Assembly: GCF_002632485.1 (NCBI RefSeq)
Contig: NZ_NIBU01000034.1
Location: 1-40,286, forward strand
Direction: 5' to 3'
Source: Xenorhabdus innexi
GTDB taxonomy: Bacteria; Pseudomonadota; Gammaproteobacteria; Enterobacterales; Enterobacteriaceae
Length of the DNA: 40,286 nucleotides
Below the pieces are notes generated by a model. It was given only the letters and a program-made list of their open reading frames with translations. It had not been told where the DNA came from and did not search any database. This document shows, piece by piece, positions 27,593 to 36,009 of the stretch. A program made the position numbers and the translations under genes. Each line of letters starts with the position of its first letter. The stretch's first letter is position 1.

Positions 27593-29932
27593 TTATTTTT
27601 GGGATTTAATGCGCAGCAGACGAATCGCATTTGCTGTCACCAGTGCTGTAGCACCTGAATCTGCCAGAACTGCCATCCATAACCCAGTGATCCCCAACAG
27701 GCTGGTGATCAGGAATATTGCCTTCAGGCCTAATGCAATAGTGATATTCTGACGAATATTGTAGTGTGTTGCCCGTGACAGCGTGATAATTTCTGCCAGA
27801 CCAGTCAATCGGTTGTGAGTCAGCGCAGCATCCGCTGTTTCCAGAGCAACATCCGTGCCGCTTCCCATCGCGACCCCAATACTGGAAGCTTTCATCGCCG
27901 GGGCATCATTGATACCATCACCGACCATCATTGTCTTATGTGCTTCATTAAGCTGCATGACGGCGGTAACTTTGTCTTCCGGCAGCAGCCCTGCCCGATA
28001 ATCAATATCCAGTTGGCTGGCGATAGCCGCAGCTGCCCGGGGATTATCACCCGTTAACATTACTGCATTGACACCTTGTTGCTTCAGGGACTGGATGGCT
28101 TCAATGGCATCCTGACGCAAAGTATCCTGCATAGCCATCAGGCCAATGAACTGCCCATCCTGTATTATGGCAACGGCTGTTTTTCCGCTATCTTCCAGTT
28201 CAATAACCCGTTGTTGCCATTCTGGCGGTAAAACATTTTCAGATAGCCGACCGGGAGCAGATACCCGTATTTTCTGCCCTGATAACTGACCTTCAATCCC
28301 AATACCGGCAAGAGCTTTACGGTTCTCAGCTTCAACAACTGTTACACCTTTCTTTTCTGCCTCATGAAGAATGGCTTTTGCCAGCGGATGATGGGAGCCA
28401 CTTTCGACAGCACCTGCCAATGCCAGCAATGTTTCCACACTAACACCTTCTACGGGTTCAATATTAGTCACCTGAGGCTTTCCTTCGGTCAGTGTGCCGG
28501 TTTTATCCAAAGCAATCGTGGTGATGCTGCCAAGTTGCTCTAATGCTGCACCGCCTTTGATGAGCGCCCCTCGGCGGGTCGCCGCTGCGAGTGCAGAAGT
28601 AATAGCCGCAGGCGTTGAAATAACCAATGCACAGGGACAGCCAATTAATAGCAGAGTCAGGCCGCGATAGATCCACATATCCCAGGGTTCAGAGAAAAAC
28701 AAAGGAGGGATCACGATAACCAGTGCCGAAAGCAGAATAATCAGCGGCATATAAATGCGGCTGAATCTATCGATAAAGCGTTCAATCGGCGCCCGCCGCT
28801 CTTCGGCTTCTTCAATTAACTGTAGGATGCGATCAATGGCATTGTGTCCCGGTTCAGAAACAACCTGCATTTGCACTGACCTATCTACAGAAAGGCATCC
28901 GGCAGCAACTTTTTCCCCTTGCTGGCGTTCAACTGGGACAGATTCTCCCGTCAGGGCACTTTCATCAAAACTGGCGAATGAGTTAAGAAGCTCTGCATCT
29001 GTAGGTAAACGAGCTCCCGGAGCAACTTCGATAATATCTCCCGGACGCAAGTCAGCGGCAGGAATCGTTTTTTTGGTGCCGTTGGTGACAAGCAGTGCCT
29101 GTTCGGGAACCAGTGCCATCAGCGCGCTGACACCTCTTCGGGCACGCCCTGCGGCATAACCTTCTAAAATTTCGCCTAACTTGAACAGTAAAATGACCAT
29201 TGCTGCTTCTGAAGTGGCATCGATAAACAGCGCACCAATTGCTGCAACACTCATTAATGTTTCAATGGCAAAGAACGTGCCGGAACGAAACAGCCTGATG
29301 GCTTTGACCGCGATAGGATATAACCCGATTAAGACTGTTATGATGAAGGCGAGTTTCCCGGCGGGCGCACTGATTTTAGCGATGCCTACGCTGATAACCA
29401 TCAATACCGCAAGAAGAATAATCGGAGAGAATGTTTTCCAGAGACTGGTTGCTGGTGGCAGTTTAGATGTTGAATCGGTTTCTTTGATTTCAAAACCAGC
29501 TTGCTTTACTGCCTGTACAACATCAGCCCGAATATCTGAATCAGCATCCACAACCAGTTTTTCGGTTGTGAACAACACCTTGACTTGTTTGACTTTATCC
29601 AGCCTTTTCACTGCATTTTCAATTTTACCTGCACAACTCGGGCAATCCATACCCCGGATAACCCAGTTAAAACGTTGTCTGGCTGCCAGCTCAGCAGGAG
29701 CTGTATCTTGTATGGCATGCGTATGGTTATGCGAGCAGCTTCCGCTATGATGATCATGCGAATGACCTTTGTCATGGGAATGGTCATTACCATGGGTATG
29801 TTTATGTTTTTTATTACTCGCATGTGAATGCTTACTTTCATTTCTTATGCTGGAAGAACCCTGAAAAGCTCTTTTGGGGGACGAGATAGAGCCACGTTGT
29901 GATTGTTTATGTTTTTTGGAAATAGAGAACAT
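27593..29932 (-). CDS. zntA: Zn(II)/Cd(II)/Pb(II)-exporting P-type ATPase
   Basis: The 779-residue P1B-type ATPase exports Zn2+, Cd2+ and Pb2+ across the inner membrane. It has a His-rich N-terminal tail (about residues 35-72, many HxH pairs), a heavy-metal-associated domain with GMDCPSCAGK (about 93-102), and about eight membrane helices. The catalytic parts are the metal-site CPC in IGCPCALVIST, the phosphorylation motif DKTGTLTEGKP and the hinge MVGDGINDAPAMKAS. The His-rich tail makes it about 45 residues longer than E. coli ZntA. GAGAGG precedes the ATG. A ZntR-type promoter lies about 45-75 bp upstream. Confidence 0.96.
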   Translation of the reverse strand: MFSISKKHKQSQRGSISSPKRAFQGSSSIRNESKHSHASNKKHKHTHGNDHSHDKGHSHDHHSGSCSHNHTHAIQDTAPAELAARQRFNWVIRGMDCPSCAGKIENAVKRLDKVKQVKVLFTTEKLVVDADSDIRADVVQAVKQAGFEIKETDSTSKLPPATSLWKTFSPIILLAVLMVISVGIAKISAPAGKLAFIITVLIGLYPIAVKAIRLFRSGTFFAIETLMSVAAIGALFIDATSEAAMVILLFKLGEILEGYAAGRARRGVSALMALVPEQALLVTNGTKKTIPAADLRPGDIIEVAPGARLPTDAELLNSFASFDESALTGESVPVERQQGEKVAAGCLSVDRSVQMQVVSEPGHNAIDRILQLIEEAEERRAPIERFIDRFSRIYMPLIILLSALVIVIPPLFFSEPWDMWIYRGLTLLLIGCPCALVISTPAAITSALAAATRRGALIKGGAALEQLGSITTIALDKTGTLTEGKPQVTNIEPVEGVSVETLLALAGAVESGSHHPLAKAILHEAEKKGVTVVEAENRKALAGIGIEGQLSGQKIRVSAPGRLSENVLPPEWQQRVIELEDSGKTAVAIIQDGQFIGLMAMQDTLRQDAIEAIQSLKQQGVNAVMLTGDNPRAAAAIASQLDIDYRAGLLPEDKVTAVMQLNEAHKTMMVGDGINDAPAMKASSIGVAMGSGTDVALETADAALTHNRLTGLAEIITLSRATHYNIRQNITIALGLKAIFLITSLLGITGLWMAVLADSGATALVTANAIRLLRIKSQK

Positions 29933-29973
29933 AATGGCCTCTCAATAATGTTAATTCAGATCGATTACCATTA

Positions 29974-30005
29974 ACTCTACACTTTGGAGTTCACTCCAGA
30001 GTCAA
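29974..30005 (-). promoter_or_regulatory. ZntR-type promoter/operator of zntA
   Basis: Read on the minus strand, -35 TTGACT (30005-30000) and -10 TAGAGT (29979-29974) are separated by 20 bp, the overlong spacer typical of MerR-family activation. The spacer holds the near-palindrome CTGGAGTGAACTCCAAAG, which closely matches the E. coli ZntR operator. zntR itself is not in the window. Confidence 0.88.
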
Positions 30006-30163
30006 ACAAAAAAACAGCAATTATTTTGATGAATTATGCTGCTGCCTGCTAATGCTGAAATCTGACAGATAGCACTAAAACCTGAAAATTGGCAGGTATA
30101 TCGAGGTATTAAGGTGAAGAACCGAGATTGATTCCTCACCCTTGATGAGAATAAAACAATTAA

Positions 30164-30769
30164 TTAAATAATCAGTGAACGGATAATCAAAAAGTGCCCG
30201 ATAAAACGGCAGGATGCGACAACGGCTTTTGATAGTTTAAAAGGGAAGCGGTACTGACCAATAATGCTGATACCGTGTGCGAGAAGTAACAGGGTTGCTC
30301 CGACCATCGCTGAGAGACGGCTGTCATTACCGAGTGCAAAATATTGCTCTCCGGCAACCCAAGCCATGATGAGTACCATCACCCAGGTATCCAACACCCG
30401 CCAGCGTAGCTGATCCAGACGGCTCCAGATAACCAGCATCACCACAATACCTATAGCCAATAAAATTAATGGTAGCGGAAAGAATAAGTGGAAGCTCATA
30501 TGCAGTGCGAAGCTGATGGTATAGAGCAAATAACTCAGAAATAGCGCGACGAATGAGAATAGTAAATACTTACTGGGGAGCATCCTGAGTGAATCAGAAA
30601 GCAGGGCAGTGATGAGGCCTGCAATAATAAGGTAGCCTGAAGCTTCAAGATTTGGGGCCTGAAATGCCCATAAGAGCAGAAGCAGCATTGTGACGGGGTA
30701 GAAAACCCATTGCTGCCATTTAACACCACGATAAGCGGCATCAATATATAACCATCCAGAGAAGAACAC
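30164..30769 (-). CDS. yhhN: lysoplasmalogenase-family membrane protein YhhN (N-terminus disrupted)
   Basis: The 201-residue frame matches YhhN (TMEM86/lysoplasmalogenase family), a hydrophobic protein with about eight membrane helices. Segments include WLYIDAAYRGVKWQQWVFYP and the C-terminal FIGHFLIIRSL. Upstream of the first in-frame GTG (30769), a well-placed ribosome-binding site (AAGGAAA) leads to ATG-AGT-TGA-CCA-TTT-CTT-GCT (30790-30770). This aligns with the normal family N-terminus if the TGA at 30784-30782 replaces a Trp codon. The gene may thus be a point-mutated pseudogene, may restart at GTG without a clear ribosome-binding site, or the TGA may be a sequencing error. Confidence 0.82.
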   Translation of the reverse strand: MFFSGWLYIDAAYRGVKWQQWVFYPVTMLLLLLWAFQAPNLEASGYLIIAGLITALLSDSLRMLPSKYLLFSFVALFLSYLLYTISFALHMSFHLFFPLPLILLAIGIVVMLVIWSRLDQLRWRVLDTWVMVLIMAWVAGEQYFALGNDSRLSAMVGATLLLLAHGISIIGQYRFPFKLSKAVVASCRFIGHFLIIRSLII

Positions 30770-30984
30770 AGCAAGAAATGGTCAACTCATATTTTTCCTT
30801 TCCTTAAATGTTCAGCGCCTGTTTTATCAGGAATTGCTGTTTATGATGGGGATAAAGCGAGAGCACAAACTTTAATTTTATATTAACGATAAAGTAACGT
30901 TTTATTATCAAAAATAATGTACGTTAATTCAATGAATAATCGTTTGAGGTAATAAACAGAAAAGATACTTATTACTGGCTTTTT

Positions 30985-31016
30985 CCCCAGTCATATTACT
31001 GTTCATATGGCTGGGG
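30985..31016. other. stem-loop in yhhN-yhhL spacer
   Basis: CCCCAGTCATAT (30985-30996) pairs with ATATGGCTGGGG (31005-31016) with one G-T wobble and an eight-base loop. It lies where yhhM is found in E. coli; no yhhM frame remains in this 282-bp gap. The stem lacks a 3' T tract in either direction. Confidence 0.4.
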
Positions 31017-31072
31017 AGTTGCTGTCACAGTGTTATTCGAGATTTACCAAAAAGGTATCGGTTATGAAGGTA

Positions 31073-31342
31073 TTATTTTTTTTCCAGACTGAGTTTTTTT
31101 TGCCATGACAATAACTCAAATACGCCAAAAAAGAAGATCTTGGTTTGTAACAAGGTAGAAAGTTTCTGGTCTTTAGGCTGAGAATGCTTTAGCAACAAAA
31201 GTTGGAAAGCATGCATGACGACAGTAAAAACCATAGCAATATCCATAAAATACTTTAATGGCTTAGGGAAAGGATGAACCAGATTCAGGATCATAACACC
31301 CCAGACACAAACCATGATTGCTCTTCCTAACAGGATAAACAT
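31073..31342 (-). CDS. yhhL: DUF1145 family inner-membrane protein YhhL
   Basis: The 89-residue protein has two hydrophobic segments (about 2-25 and 33-52) separated by the family pattern NLVHPFPKPLKYFMD. It ends in a charged tail. It matches the DUF1145/YhhL family, whose function is unknown. It lies 53 bp after rsmD on the same strand, the order found in E. coli, so co-transcription is likely. Confidence 0.85.
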   Translation of the reverse strand: MFILLGRAIMVCVWGVMILNLVHPFPKPLKYFMDIAMVFTVVMHAFQLLLLKHSQPKDQKLSTLLQTKIFFFGVFELLSWQKKLSLEKK

Positions 31343-31395
31343 TATTGACTCCAGTATCGTATTTAAAATAACCGTCGTTTTTCAAGTTGCCTCTT

Positions 31396-31974
31396 TTACT
31401 GACGGCGAATATATAATCTGTATGCAACCTGCCCGGCAATTTTTTCCCGATGTAAGTGCCAGTTTTCAGGGACTGCTGTCACGGCAGATTCAGATTCTGC
31501 TTCGACATAAACCCAGCTCTCTTTGGCCAGCCACCCGTTAGTTTCCAATAAGTTGATGGTCTCTTCCAGCATTCCTTTTCGGAACGGGGGGTCAAGAAAT
31601 ATAATATCAAAGGGCGTTCCGGTCTGATTGAGATATTGTAATGTATTATTTTGTATAACCTTTCCGTTATCTGCCTTTAGTAACGCTAAATTACCCGACA
31701 ACTGTTTTGCTACATTACGGTCATATTCAATCAAAGTAGCACTGTTTGCATAACGTGATAACGCTTCAAACCCGAGAGCACCGCTGCCGGAAAAACAATC
31801 CAGACAGTCAGCCCCTTGAATGACGGGCATTAACCAGTTAAATAGTGTTTCTCGAACACGATCTGTTGTCGGTCGCAGCCCCTCGCTATCAGGAACCGGT
31901 AATTTTCTTCCGCGCCATTTTCCGCCAATAATACGAATTTGCCCTAAAGGCGAACGCTGTGGTTTTTTAGTCAT
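31396..31974 (-). CDS. rsmD: 16S rRNA (guanine966-N2)-methyltransferase RsmD
   Basis: RsmD methylates N2 of G966 in 16S rRNA on the assembling 30S subunit using S-adenosylmethionine. The 192-residue protein begins with a basic RNA-binding stretch (GQIRIIGGKWRGRKLPVPD), followed by RPTTDRVRETLFNWL. The SAM-binding motif is CLDCFSGSGALGFEALSR and the catalytic motif is IIFLDPPF (DPPF). Divergent from ftsY as in E. coli. Confidence 0.95.
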   Translation of the reverse strand: MTKKPQRSPLGQIRIIGGKWRGRKLPVPDSEGLRPTTDRVRETLFNWLMPVIQGADCLDCFSGSGALGFEALSRYANSATLIEYDRNVAKQLSGNLALLKADNGKVIQNNTLQYLNQTGTPFDIIFLDPPFRKGMLEETINLLETNGWLAKESWVYVEAESESAVTAVPENWHLHREKIAGQVAYRLYIRRQ

Positions 31975-32121
31975 AGTTACATAGATTAAGTATTTATCAT
32001 CGCCGTAATATTATCTACTGCTTATCAGGCCTTGATGGTGAATAAAAAGATGAGGATCAGGAAACCCATTGATTAATTTACCACGAATCCTCAATAGAAT
32101 ATGTGTTGTGGTGTGGTGAAA

Positions 32122-32232
32122 ATGTTAGACTGGATTTTATCACTATTAGAACCTATCTCTGTAGGCGTAATTGTTAAAATAGATACCCAGCGAATTTCAG
32201 TTTATGCCATAACCAGCAAAGAGGCAGCTTGA
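32122..32232 (+). CDS. possible 36-residue small protein
   Basis: An ATG at 32122 opens a frame encoding MLDWILSLLEPISVGVIVKI and ending ...TSKEAA. The N-terminal half is hydrophobic. A GGTG run lies upstream but is a poor ribosome-binding site. The stop codon falls inside the dispersed repeat copy. No homologue is recognised; it may be chance. Confidence 0.18.
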   Translation: MLDWILSLLEPISVGVIVKIDTQRISVYAITSKEAA

Positions 32233-32246
32233 AAGACTTAGGGTAT
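32228..32246 (-). repeat. degenerate copy of the dispersed repeat core
   Basis: Read on the minus strand the segment is ATACCCTAAGTCTTTCAAG, matching 17 of 19 bases of the core at 12736-12754. A weaker match, TTTTTCAAGTTGCCTC, lies at the end of rsmD near 31378-31393. Together they suggest a repeat family scattered in intergenic DNA. Confidence 0.5.
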
Positions 32247-32382
32247 AAAGGGTCTAACGTCTATTGGGCTGGGTTCTTGACTTATCCCGAGAATAACTGA
32301 TGGCCTGAAATAAAGGGAAATACAATTAGCTTAGGGTAGGTAGTTATAACGCCATAATTAACCGCGAGGAGTGTAGTGGCCG

Positions 32383-34158
32383 ATGGCAAAAGAAAAAAAA
32401 AGAGGTTTCTTCTCTTGGTTCGGACTTGGTCGCCAGGAAAAGAAACAACAAGAAGAACAAATTGAACAAGAAAAGCTGGCAGCGGCAGAAGCGGAGCAGC
32501 AACGTTTAGCGGAAGAAGCCGCGCGTCAGGCAGCGGTCGAAGCGGAGCAACAACGTTTAGCGGAAGAAGCGGCACGTCAGGCAGCAGCCGAAGCGGAGCA
32601 GCAGCGTTTAGCGGAAGAAGCGGCACGTCAGGCAGCGGCAGAAGCGGAGCAACAGCGTTTAGCGGAAGAAGCGGCACGTCAGGCAGCAGCAGAAGCGGAG
32701 CAACAGCGTTTAGCGGAAGAAGCGGCACGTCAGGCAGCAGCAGAAGCAGAGCAGCAGCGTTTAGCGGAAGAAGCGGCACGTCAGGCAGCAGCAGAAGCGG
32801 AGCAGCAACGTTTAGCGGAAGAAGCGGCGCGTCAGGCAGCAGCCGAAGCGGAGCAGCAGCGTTTAGCGGAAGAATCCGCACGTCAGGCAGCGGCCGAAGC
32901 GGAGCAGCAACGTTTAGCGGAGGAAGCCGCGCGTCAGGCAGCAGCCGAAGCGGAGCAGCAACGTTTAGCGGAAGAAGCGGCACGTCAGGCAGCAGCAGAA
33001 GCGGAGCAGCAACGTTTAGCGGAAGAAGCGGCACGTCAGGCAGCGGCCGAAGCGGAGCAGCAGCGTTTAGCGGAAGAAGCGGCACGTCAGGCAGCAGCAG
33101 AAGCGGAGCAGCAACGTTTAGCGGAAGAAGCGGCACGTCAGGCAGCGGCAGAAGCAGAGCAACAGCGTTTAGCGGAAGAATCCGCACGTCAGGCTGAAAC
33201 ACAGAGTGCGGTGCCTAAAGAGCAGGAACGTCCGACTAAAGAAGGCTTTTTTGCCCGTCTGAAAAAAAGTCTGGTAAAAACCCGTCAGAATTTAGGTGCC
33301 GGATTTTTCGGATTATTCCGTGGTAAGAAAATTGATGATGAGCTGTTTGAAGAACTGGAAGAACAGCTACTAATTGCTGATGTTGGCGTCGAAACAACCC
33401 GTAAGATTATTGACAATTTGACAACTCACGCCAGCCGTAAGGAATTGAAAGATGCGGAAGCGTTATACACAAAACTGAAAGACGAAATGTCCGGTATTCT
33501 GGCTAAGGTTGATAAACCGCTGGAGATCGAAGGCAAATCACCTTATGTCATTTTGATGGTTGGTGTGAATGGTGTTGGTAAAACGACGACAATTGGTAAA
33601 TTGGCTCGCCAATACCAGTCACAGGGCAAATCCGTCATGCTGGCTGCGGGGGATACTTTCCGTGCGGCGGCAGTAGAACAATTGCAGGTTTGGGGTGAGC
33701 GTAACAAAATTCCGGTCGTCGCGCAGCATACCGGCGCAGATCCGGCTTCCGTCATTTTTGATGCGATTCAGTCAGCGAAAGCGAAGGGGGCTGATGTCCT
33801 GATTGCGGATACCGCAGGGCGTTTACAGAATAAAGCTCATCTGATGGAAGAGTTGAAAAAAATCGTGCGGGTAATGAAGAAACTGGATGAAGAAGCTCCG
33901 CATGAAATTATGCTGACTTTAGATGCCAGCACAGGCCAAAATGCAGTCAGTCAGGCTAAACTATTCCATGAAGCAGTTGGTTTGACCGGTATCTCGCTGA
34001 CTAAACTGGATGGAACTGCAAAAGGCGGTGTTATTTTTGCTATTGCGAACCAGTTCGAAATTCCGATCCGCTATATTGGTGTTGGAGAAGGTATTGAAGA
34101 TCTCCGTCCATTTAAGGCTGACGATTTTATAGAGGCTCTTTTTACCCGGGAGGATTAA
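32383..34158 (+). CDS. ftsY: signal recognition particle receptor FtsY with expanded repeat domain
   Basis: FtsY is the SRP receptor GTPase that docks ribosome-SRP complexes at the inner membrane. The 591-residue protein starts with the family N-terminus MAKEKKRGFFSWFGLG. Residues 35-272 are 14 tandem copies of a 17-residue unit of the form AEAEQQRLAEEAARQAA, in place of the usual irregular acidic A domain. The NG domain follows, with GVNGVGKTTTIGKLA (G1, about 393), GDTFRAAAVEQL, IADTAGR and TKLDGTAKGG. It is about 95 residues longer than E. coli FtsY because of the repeats, which should form a long charged helix or coiled coil. It is followed by ftsE and ftsX. Confidence 0.97.
   Translation: MAKEKKRGFFSWFGLGRQEKKQQEEQIEQEKLAAAEAEQQRLAEEAARQAAVEAEQQRLAEEAARQAAAEAEQQRLAEEAARQAAAEAEQQRLAEEAARQAAAEAEQQRLAEEAARQAAAEAEQQRLAEEAARQAAAEAEQQRLAEEAARQAAAEAEQQRLAEESARQAAAEAEQQRLAEEAARQAAAEAEQQRLAEEAARQAAAEAEQQRLAEEAARQAAAEAEQQRLAEEAARQAAAEAEQQRLAEEAARQAAAEAEQQRLAEESARQAETQSAVPKEQERPTKEGFFARLKKSLVKTRQNLGAGFFGLFRGKKIDDELFEELEEQLLIADVGVETTRKIIDNLTTHASRKELKDAEALYTKLKDEMSGILAKVDKPLEIEGKSPYVILMVGVNGVGKTTTIGKLARQYQSQGKSVMLAAGDTFRAAAVEQLQVWGERNKIPVVAQHTGADPASVIFDAIQSAKAKGADVLIADTAGRLQNKAHLMEELKKIVRVMKKLDEEAPHEIMLTLDASTGQNAVSQAKLFHEAVGLTGISLTKLDGTAKGGVIFAIANQFEIPIRYIGVGEGIEDLRPFKADDFIEALFTRED
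32485..33198 (+). repeat. 51-bp tandem repeat array within ftsY (14 copies)
   Basis: Fourteen contiguous 51-bp units encode the 17-residue repeat. Most differences between units are synonymous (GCA/GCG/GCC, CAG/CAA, GAG/GAA). Coding differences are Val in copy 2, Ser in copies 8 and 14, and Glu for Ala at the end of copy 14. The near identity points to recent expansion or gene conversion. Copy number is likely variable between strains. Confidence 0.97.
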
Positions 34159-34164
34159 CTATCA

Positions 34165-34830
34165 ATGATTCGCTTTGAACAGGTCAGTAAAGCCTATCTG
34201 GGAGGACGGCAGGCTCTGCAAGGGGTGGATTTTCACCTTCGTCCGGGAGAAATGGCATTTTTAACCGGTCATTCAGGCGCAGGAAAAAGTACGCTCTTGA
34301 AACTTATTTGTGGCATAGAGCGTCCGAGTGCCGGTTATATCTGGTTTGGCGGGCATGATGTCAGCCGGTTGAAAACCCGTGAGATCCCATTCTTGCGTCG
34401 CCAGATTGGTATGATTTTTCAGGATCACCATCTGCTGTTGGATCGCACTGTATACGATAATGTTGCAATGCCATTGATCATCTCAGGCGCCAGTACTGAA
34501 GATATTCGTCGGCGGGTATCGGCGGCACTGGACAAAGTTGGCTTGCTGGACAAAGCGAAAAATTTCCCTATTCAGCTCTCCGGGGGAGAACAACAGCGTG
34601 TTGGCATTGCCCGCGCTGTTGTGAATAAACCAACCGTTCTGCTGGCGGATGAGCCGACAGGCAATCTGGATGGTGAATTGTCTGAGGGTATTATGCGCTT
34701 GTTTGAACAGTTTAACCGGGTCGGTACAACGGTTCTTATGGCGACGCATGACACCGCGCTAATTGAGCGTAGAGATTATCGCATCCTGACTCTGAATCAG
34801 GGACGTATGCAAGGAGAGCACCATGGCTAA
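34165..34830 (+). CDS. ftsE: cell-division ABC ATPase FtsE
   Basis: FtsE is the cytoplasmic ATPase partner of FtsX; the complex acts at the division septum to activate cell-wall hydrolases through EnvC. The 221-residue protein has Walker [10 protein letters not shown] (about 36-44), the signature [19 protein letters not shown] and Walker [13 protein letters not shown]. It starts 6 bp after ftsY and overlaps ftsX by 8 bp, so the genes are translationally coupled. Confidence 0.97.
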   Translation: MIRFEQVSKAYLGGRQALQGVDFHLRPGEMAFLTGHSGAGKSTLLKLICGIERPSAGYIWFGGHDVSRLKTREIPFLRRQIGMIFQDHHLLLDRTVYDNVAMPLIISGASTEDIRRRVSAALDKVGLLDKAKNFPIQLSGGEQQRVGIARAVVNKPTVLLADEPTGNLDGELSEGIMRLFEQFNRVGTTVLMATHDTALIERRDYRILTLNQGRMQGEHHG

Positions 34831-35803
34831 GTCTGTCCGTCATTCAACGAAAAAAACGATTTCTCCCAAATCTCGTTCTCGGTCATTGAAAGGGGGCTGG
34901 CGTATACAGTCGCGTTACGCATGGAAAAACACATTGTCTGATATGTTATTTCAGCCACTGGCGACGTTGCTCACCATCATGGTTATTGCTATCTCTCTGA
35001 CATTACCAAGTGTATTTTACATCGTCTGGAAAAACGTTAATCAGGCGGTGGAACAATGGTATCCCGTCCCACAACTTACGGTGTATCTGGATAAATCACT
35101 GAACGACACCAGCACCAACCAGTTGATTGGAGAGCTAAAAGCATTAGATGGGGTGAAATCAGTGAACTATCTATCCCGCGAGGAGGCAGTGAATGAATTT
35201 CGTGCCTGGTCAGGGTTTGCCGGCGCACTGGATATGCTGGAGGAAAATCCGTTGCCTGCGGTAGCGATTGTCTCCCCGAAACTGGATTTTCATAATTCAC
35301 AGGCACTGACCACCCTACGTGACCGTGTTGCACAGCTAAAAGGTATCGAAGAGGTCAGAATGGATGACGGCTGGTTTGCCCGACTGACAGCACTGGCTGA
35401 TCTTATTGGCCGGATTGCTGCGGTGATAGGCGGGCTGATGGTCGTTGCCCTGCTGCTGGTCATCGGTAACAGTGTGCGTTTAAGTATTTTCAGCCGTCGT
35501 GAAACAATTAATGTCATGAAACTGATAGGGGCAACGGATGGGTTTATCCTGCGGCCTTTCCTCAATGGCGGAGCATTACTGGGAATGCTGGGAGCAATTC
35601 TTTCGCTGCTTCTTTCGTACCTGTTGGTCTGGAAACTTTCCAGCGTTGTCACTGAAGTTGCCAGCGTTTTCGGCACAACCTTCAGGCTATATGGCCTGGG
35701 TTGGGATGAATCACTATTACTGGTACTGGTTTCAGGTATGATTGGTTGGATTGCGGCATGGTTCGCAACTGTCCAGCATTTACGTCGTTTCAGACCGGAA
35801 TAG
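34823..35803 (+). CDS. ftsX: cell-division permease-like protein FtsX
   Basis: FtsX is the four-helix inner-membrane partner of FtsE, with a large periplasmic loop that contacts EnvC. In this 326-residue protein a basic cytoplasmic N-terminus (about 1-35) is followed by helix 1 (about 45-70) and the periplasmic domain (about 75-190). Three C-terminal helices follow, with [21 protein letters not shown] and the conserved [18 protein letters not shown]. It is slightly shorter than E. coli FtsX at the N-terminus. Confidence 0.96.
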   Translation: MAKSVRHSTKKTISPKSRSRSLKGGWRIQSRYAWKNTLSDMLFQPLATLLTIMVIAISLTLPSVFYIVWKNVNQAVEQWYPVPQLTVYLDKSLNDTSTNQLIGELKALDGVKSVNYLSREEAVNEFRAWSGFAGALDMLEENPLPAVAIVSPKLDFHNSQALTTLRDRVAQLKGIEEVRMDDGWFARLTALADLIGRIAAVIGGLMVVALLLVIGNSVRLSIFSRRETINVMKLIGATDGFILRPFLNGGALLGMLGAILSLLLSYLLVWKLSSVVTEVASVFGTTFRLYGLGWDESLLLVLVSGMIGWIAAWFATVQHLRRFRPE

Positions 35804-35898
35804 AGCTATTTTGTTGGACTTCTGATGAACTTTTGGGCTTAATCACAGTCGAAGAAACTGTTATTGCTTTGTATGTATCGCCATACAATGCAGATCAT

Positions 35899-35926
35899 TT
35901 GAATATGATCCCCACGATGGTAAAAT
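35899..35926 (+). promoter_or_regulatory. candidate sigma-70 promoter of rpoH
   Basis: TTGAAT (35899-35904) and TAAAAT (35921-35926) are separated by 16 bp, about 84 bp before the rpoH start. rpoH has several promoters in E. coli, so others may exist in the 206-bp ftsX-rpoH spacer. Confidence 0.45.
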
Positions 35927-36009
35927 AGACACATCTTTGACCTGAAAAAATCTTATGGATTGATTCAGGGAAGTTTAAAAAACCACCAACTTAGTTTGAG
36001 AGAATTTGA

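Larger units (their letters stand above)
31975..32382. other. 408-bp rsmD-ftsY spacer
   Basis: This divergent spacer should hold the promoters of rsmD and ftsY. It contains a possible 36-codon ORF (32122-32232) and a degenerate copy of the dispersed repeat (32228-32246). The ftsY ribosome-binding site GAGGAG ends near 32371, somewhat far from the ATG. Nothing else was recognised. Confidence 0.4.

Noticed and set aside
29181-29750. 189-codon plus-strand frame
   Set aside because: Antisense to zntA, no ribosome-binding site or recognisable features.
32485-33198. CRISPR array or non-coding satellite
   Set aside because: Units are contiguous, in frame and encode a uniform peptide within ftsY; there are no unique spacers.
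32282-33202. 306-codon minus-strand frame with Pro/Leu-rich repeats
   Set aside because: It is the antisense shadow of the 51-bp repeats in ftsY; a periodic in-frame repeat keeps several frames open, and the ftsY frame has clear family matches on both sides.
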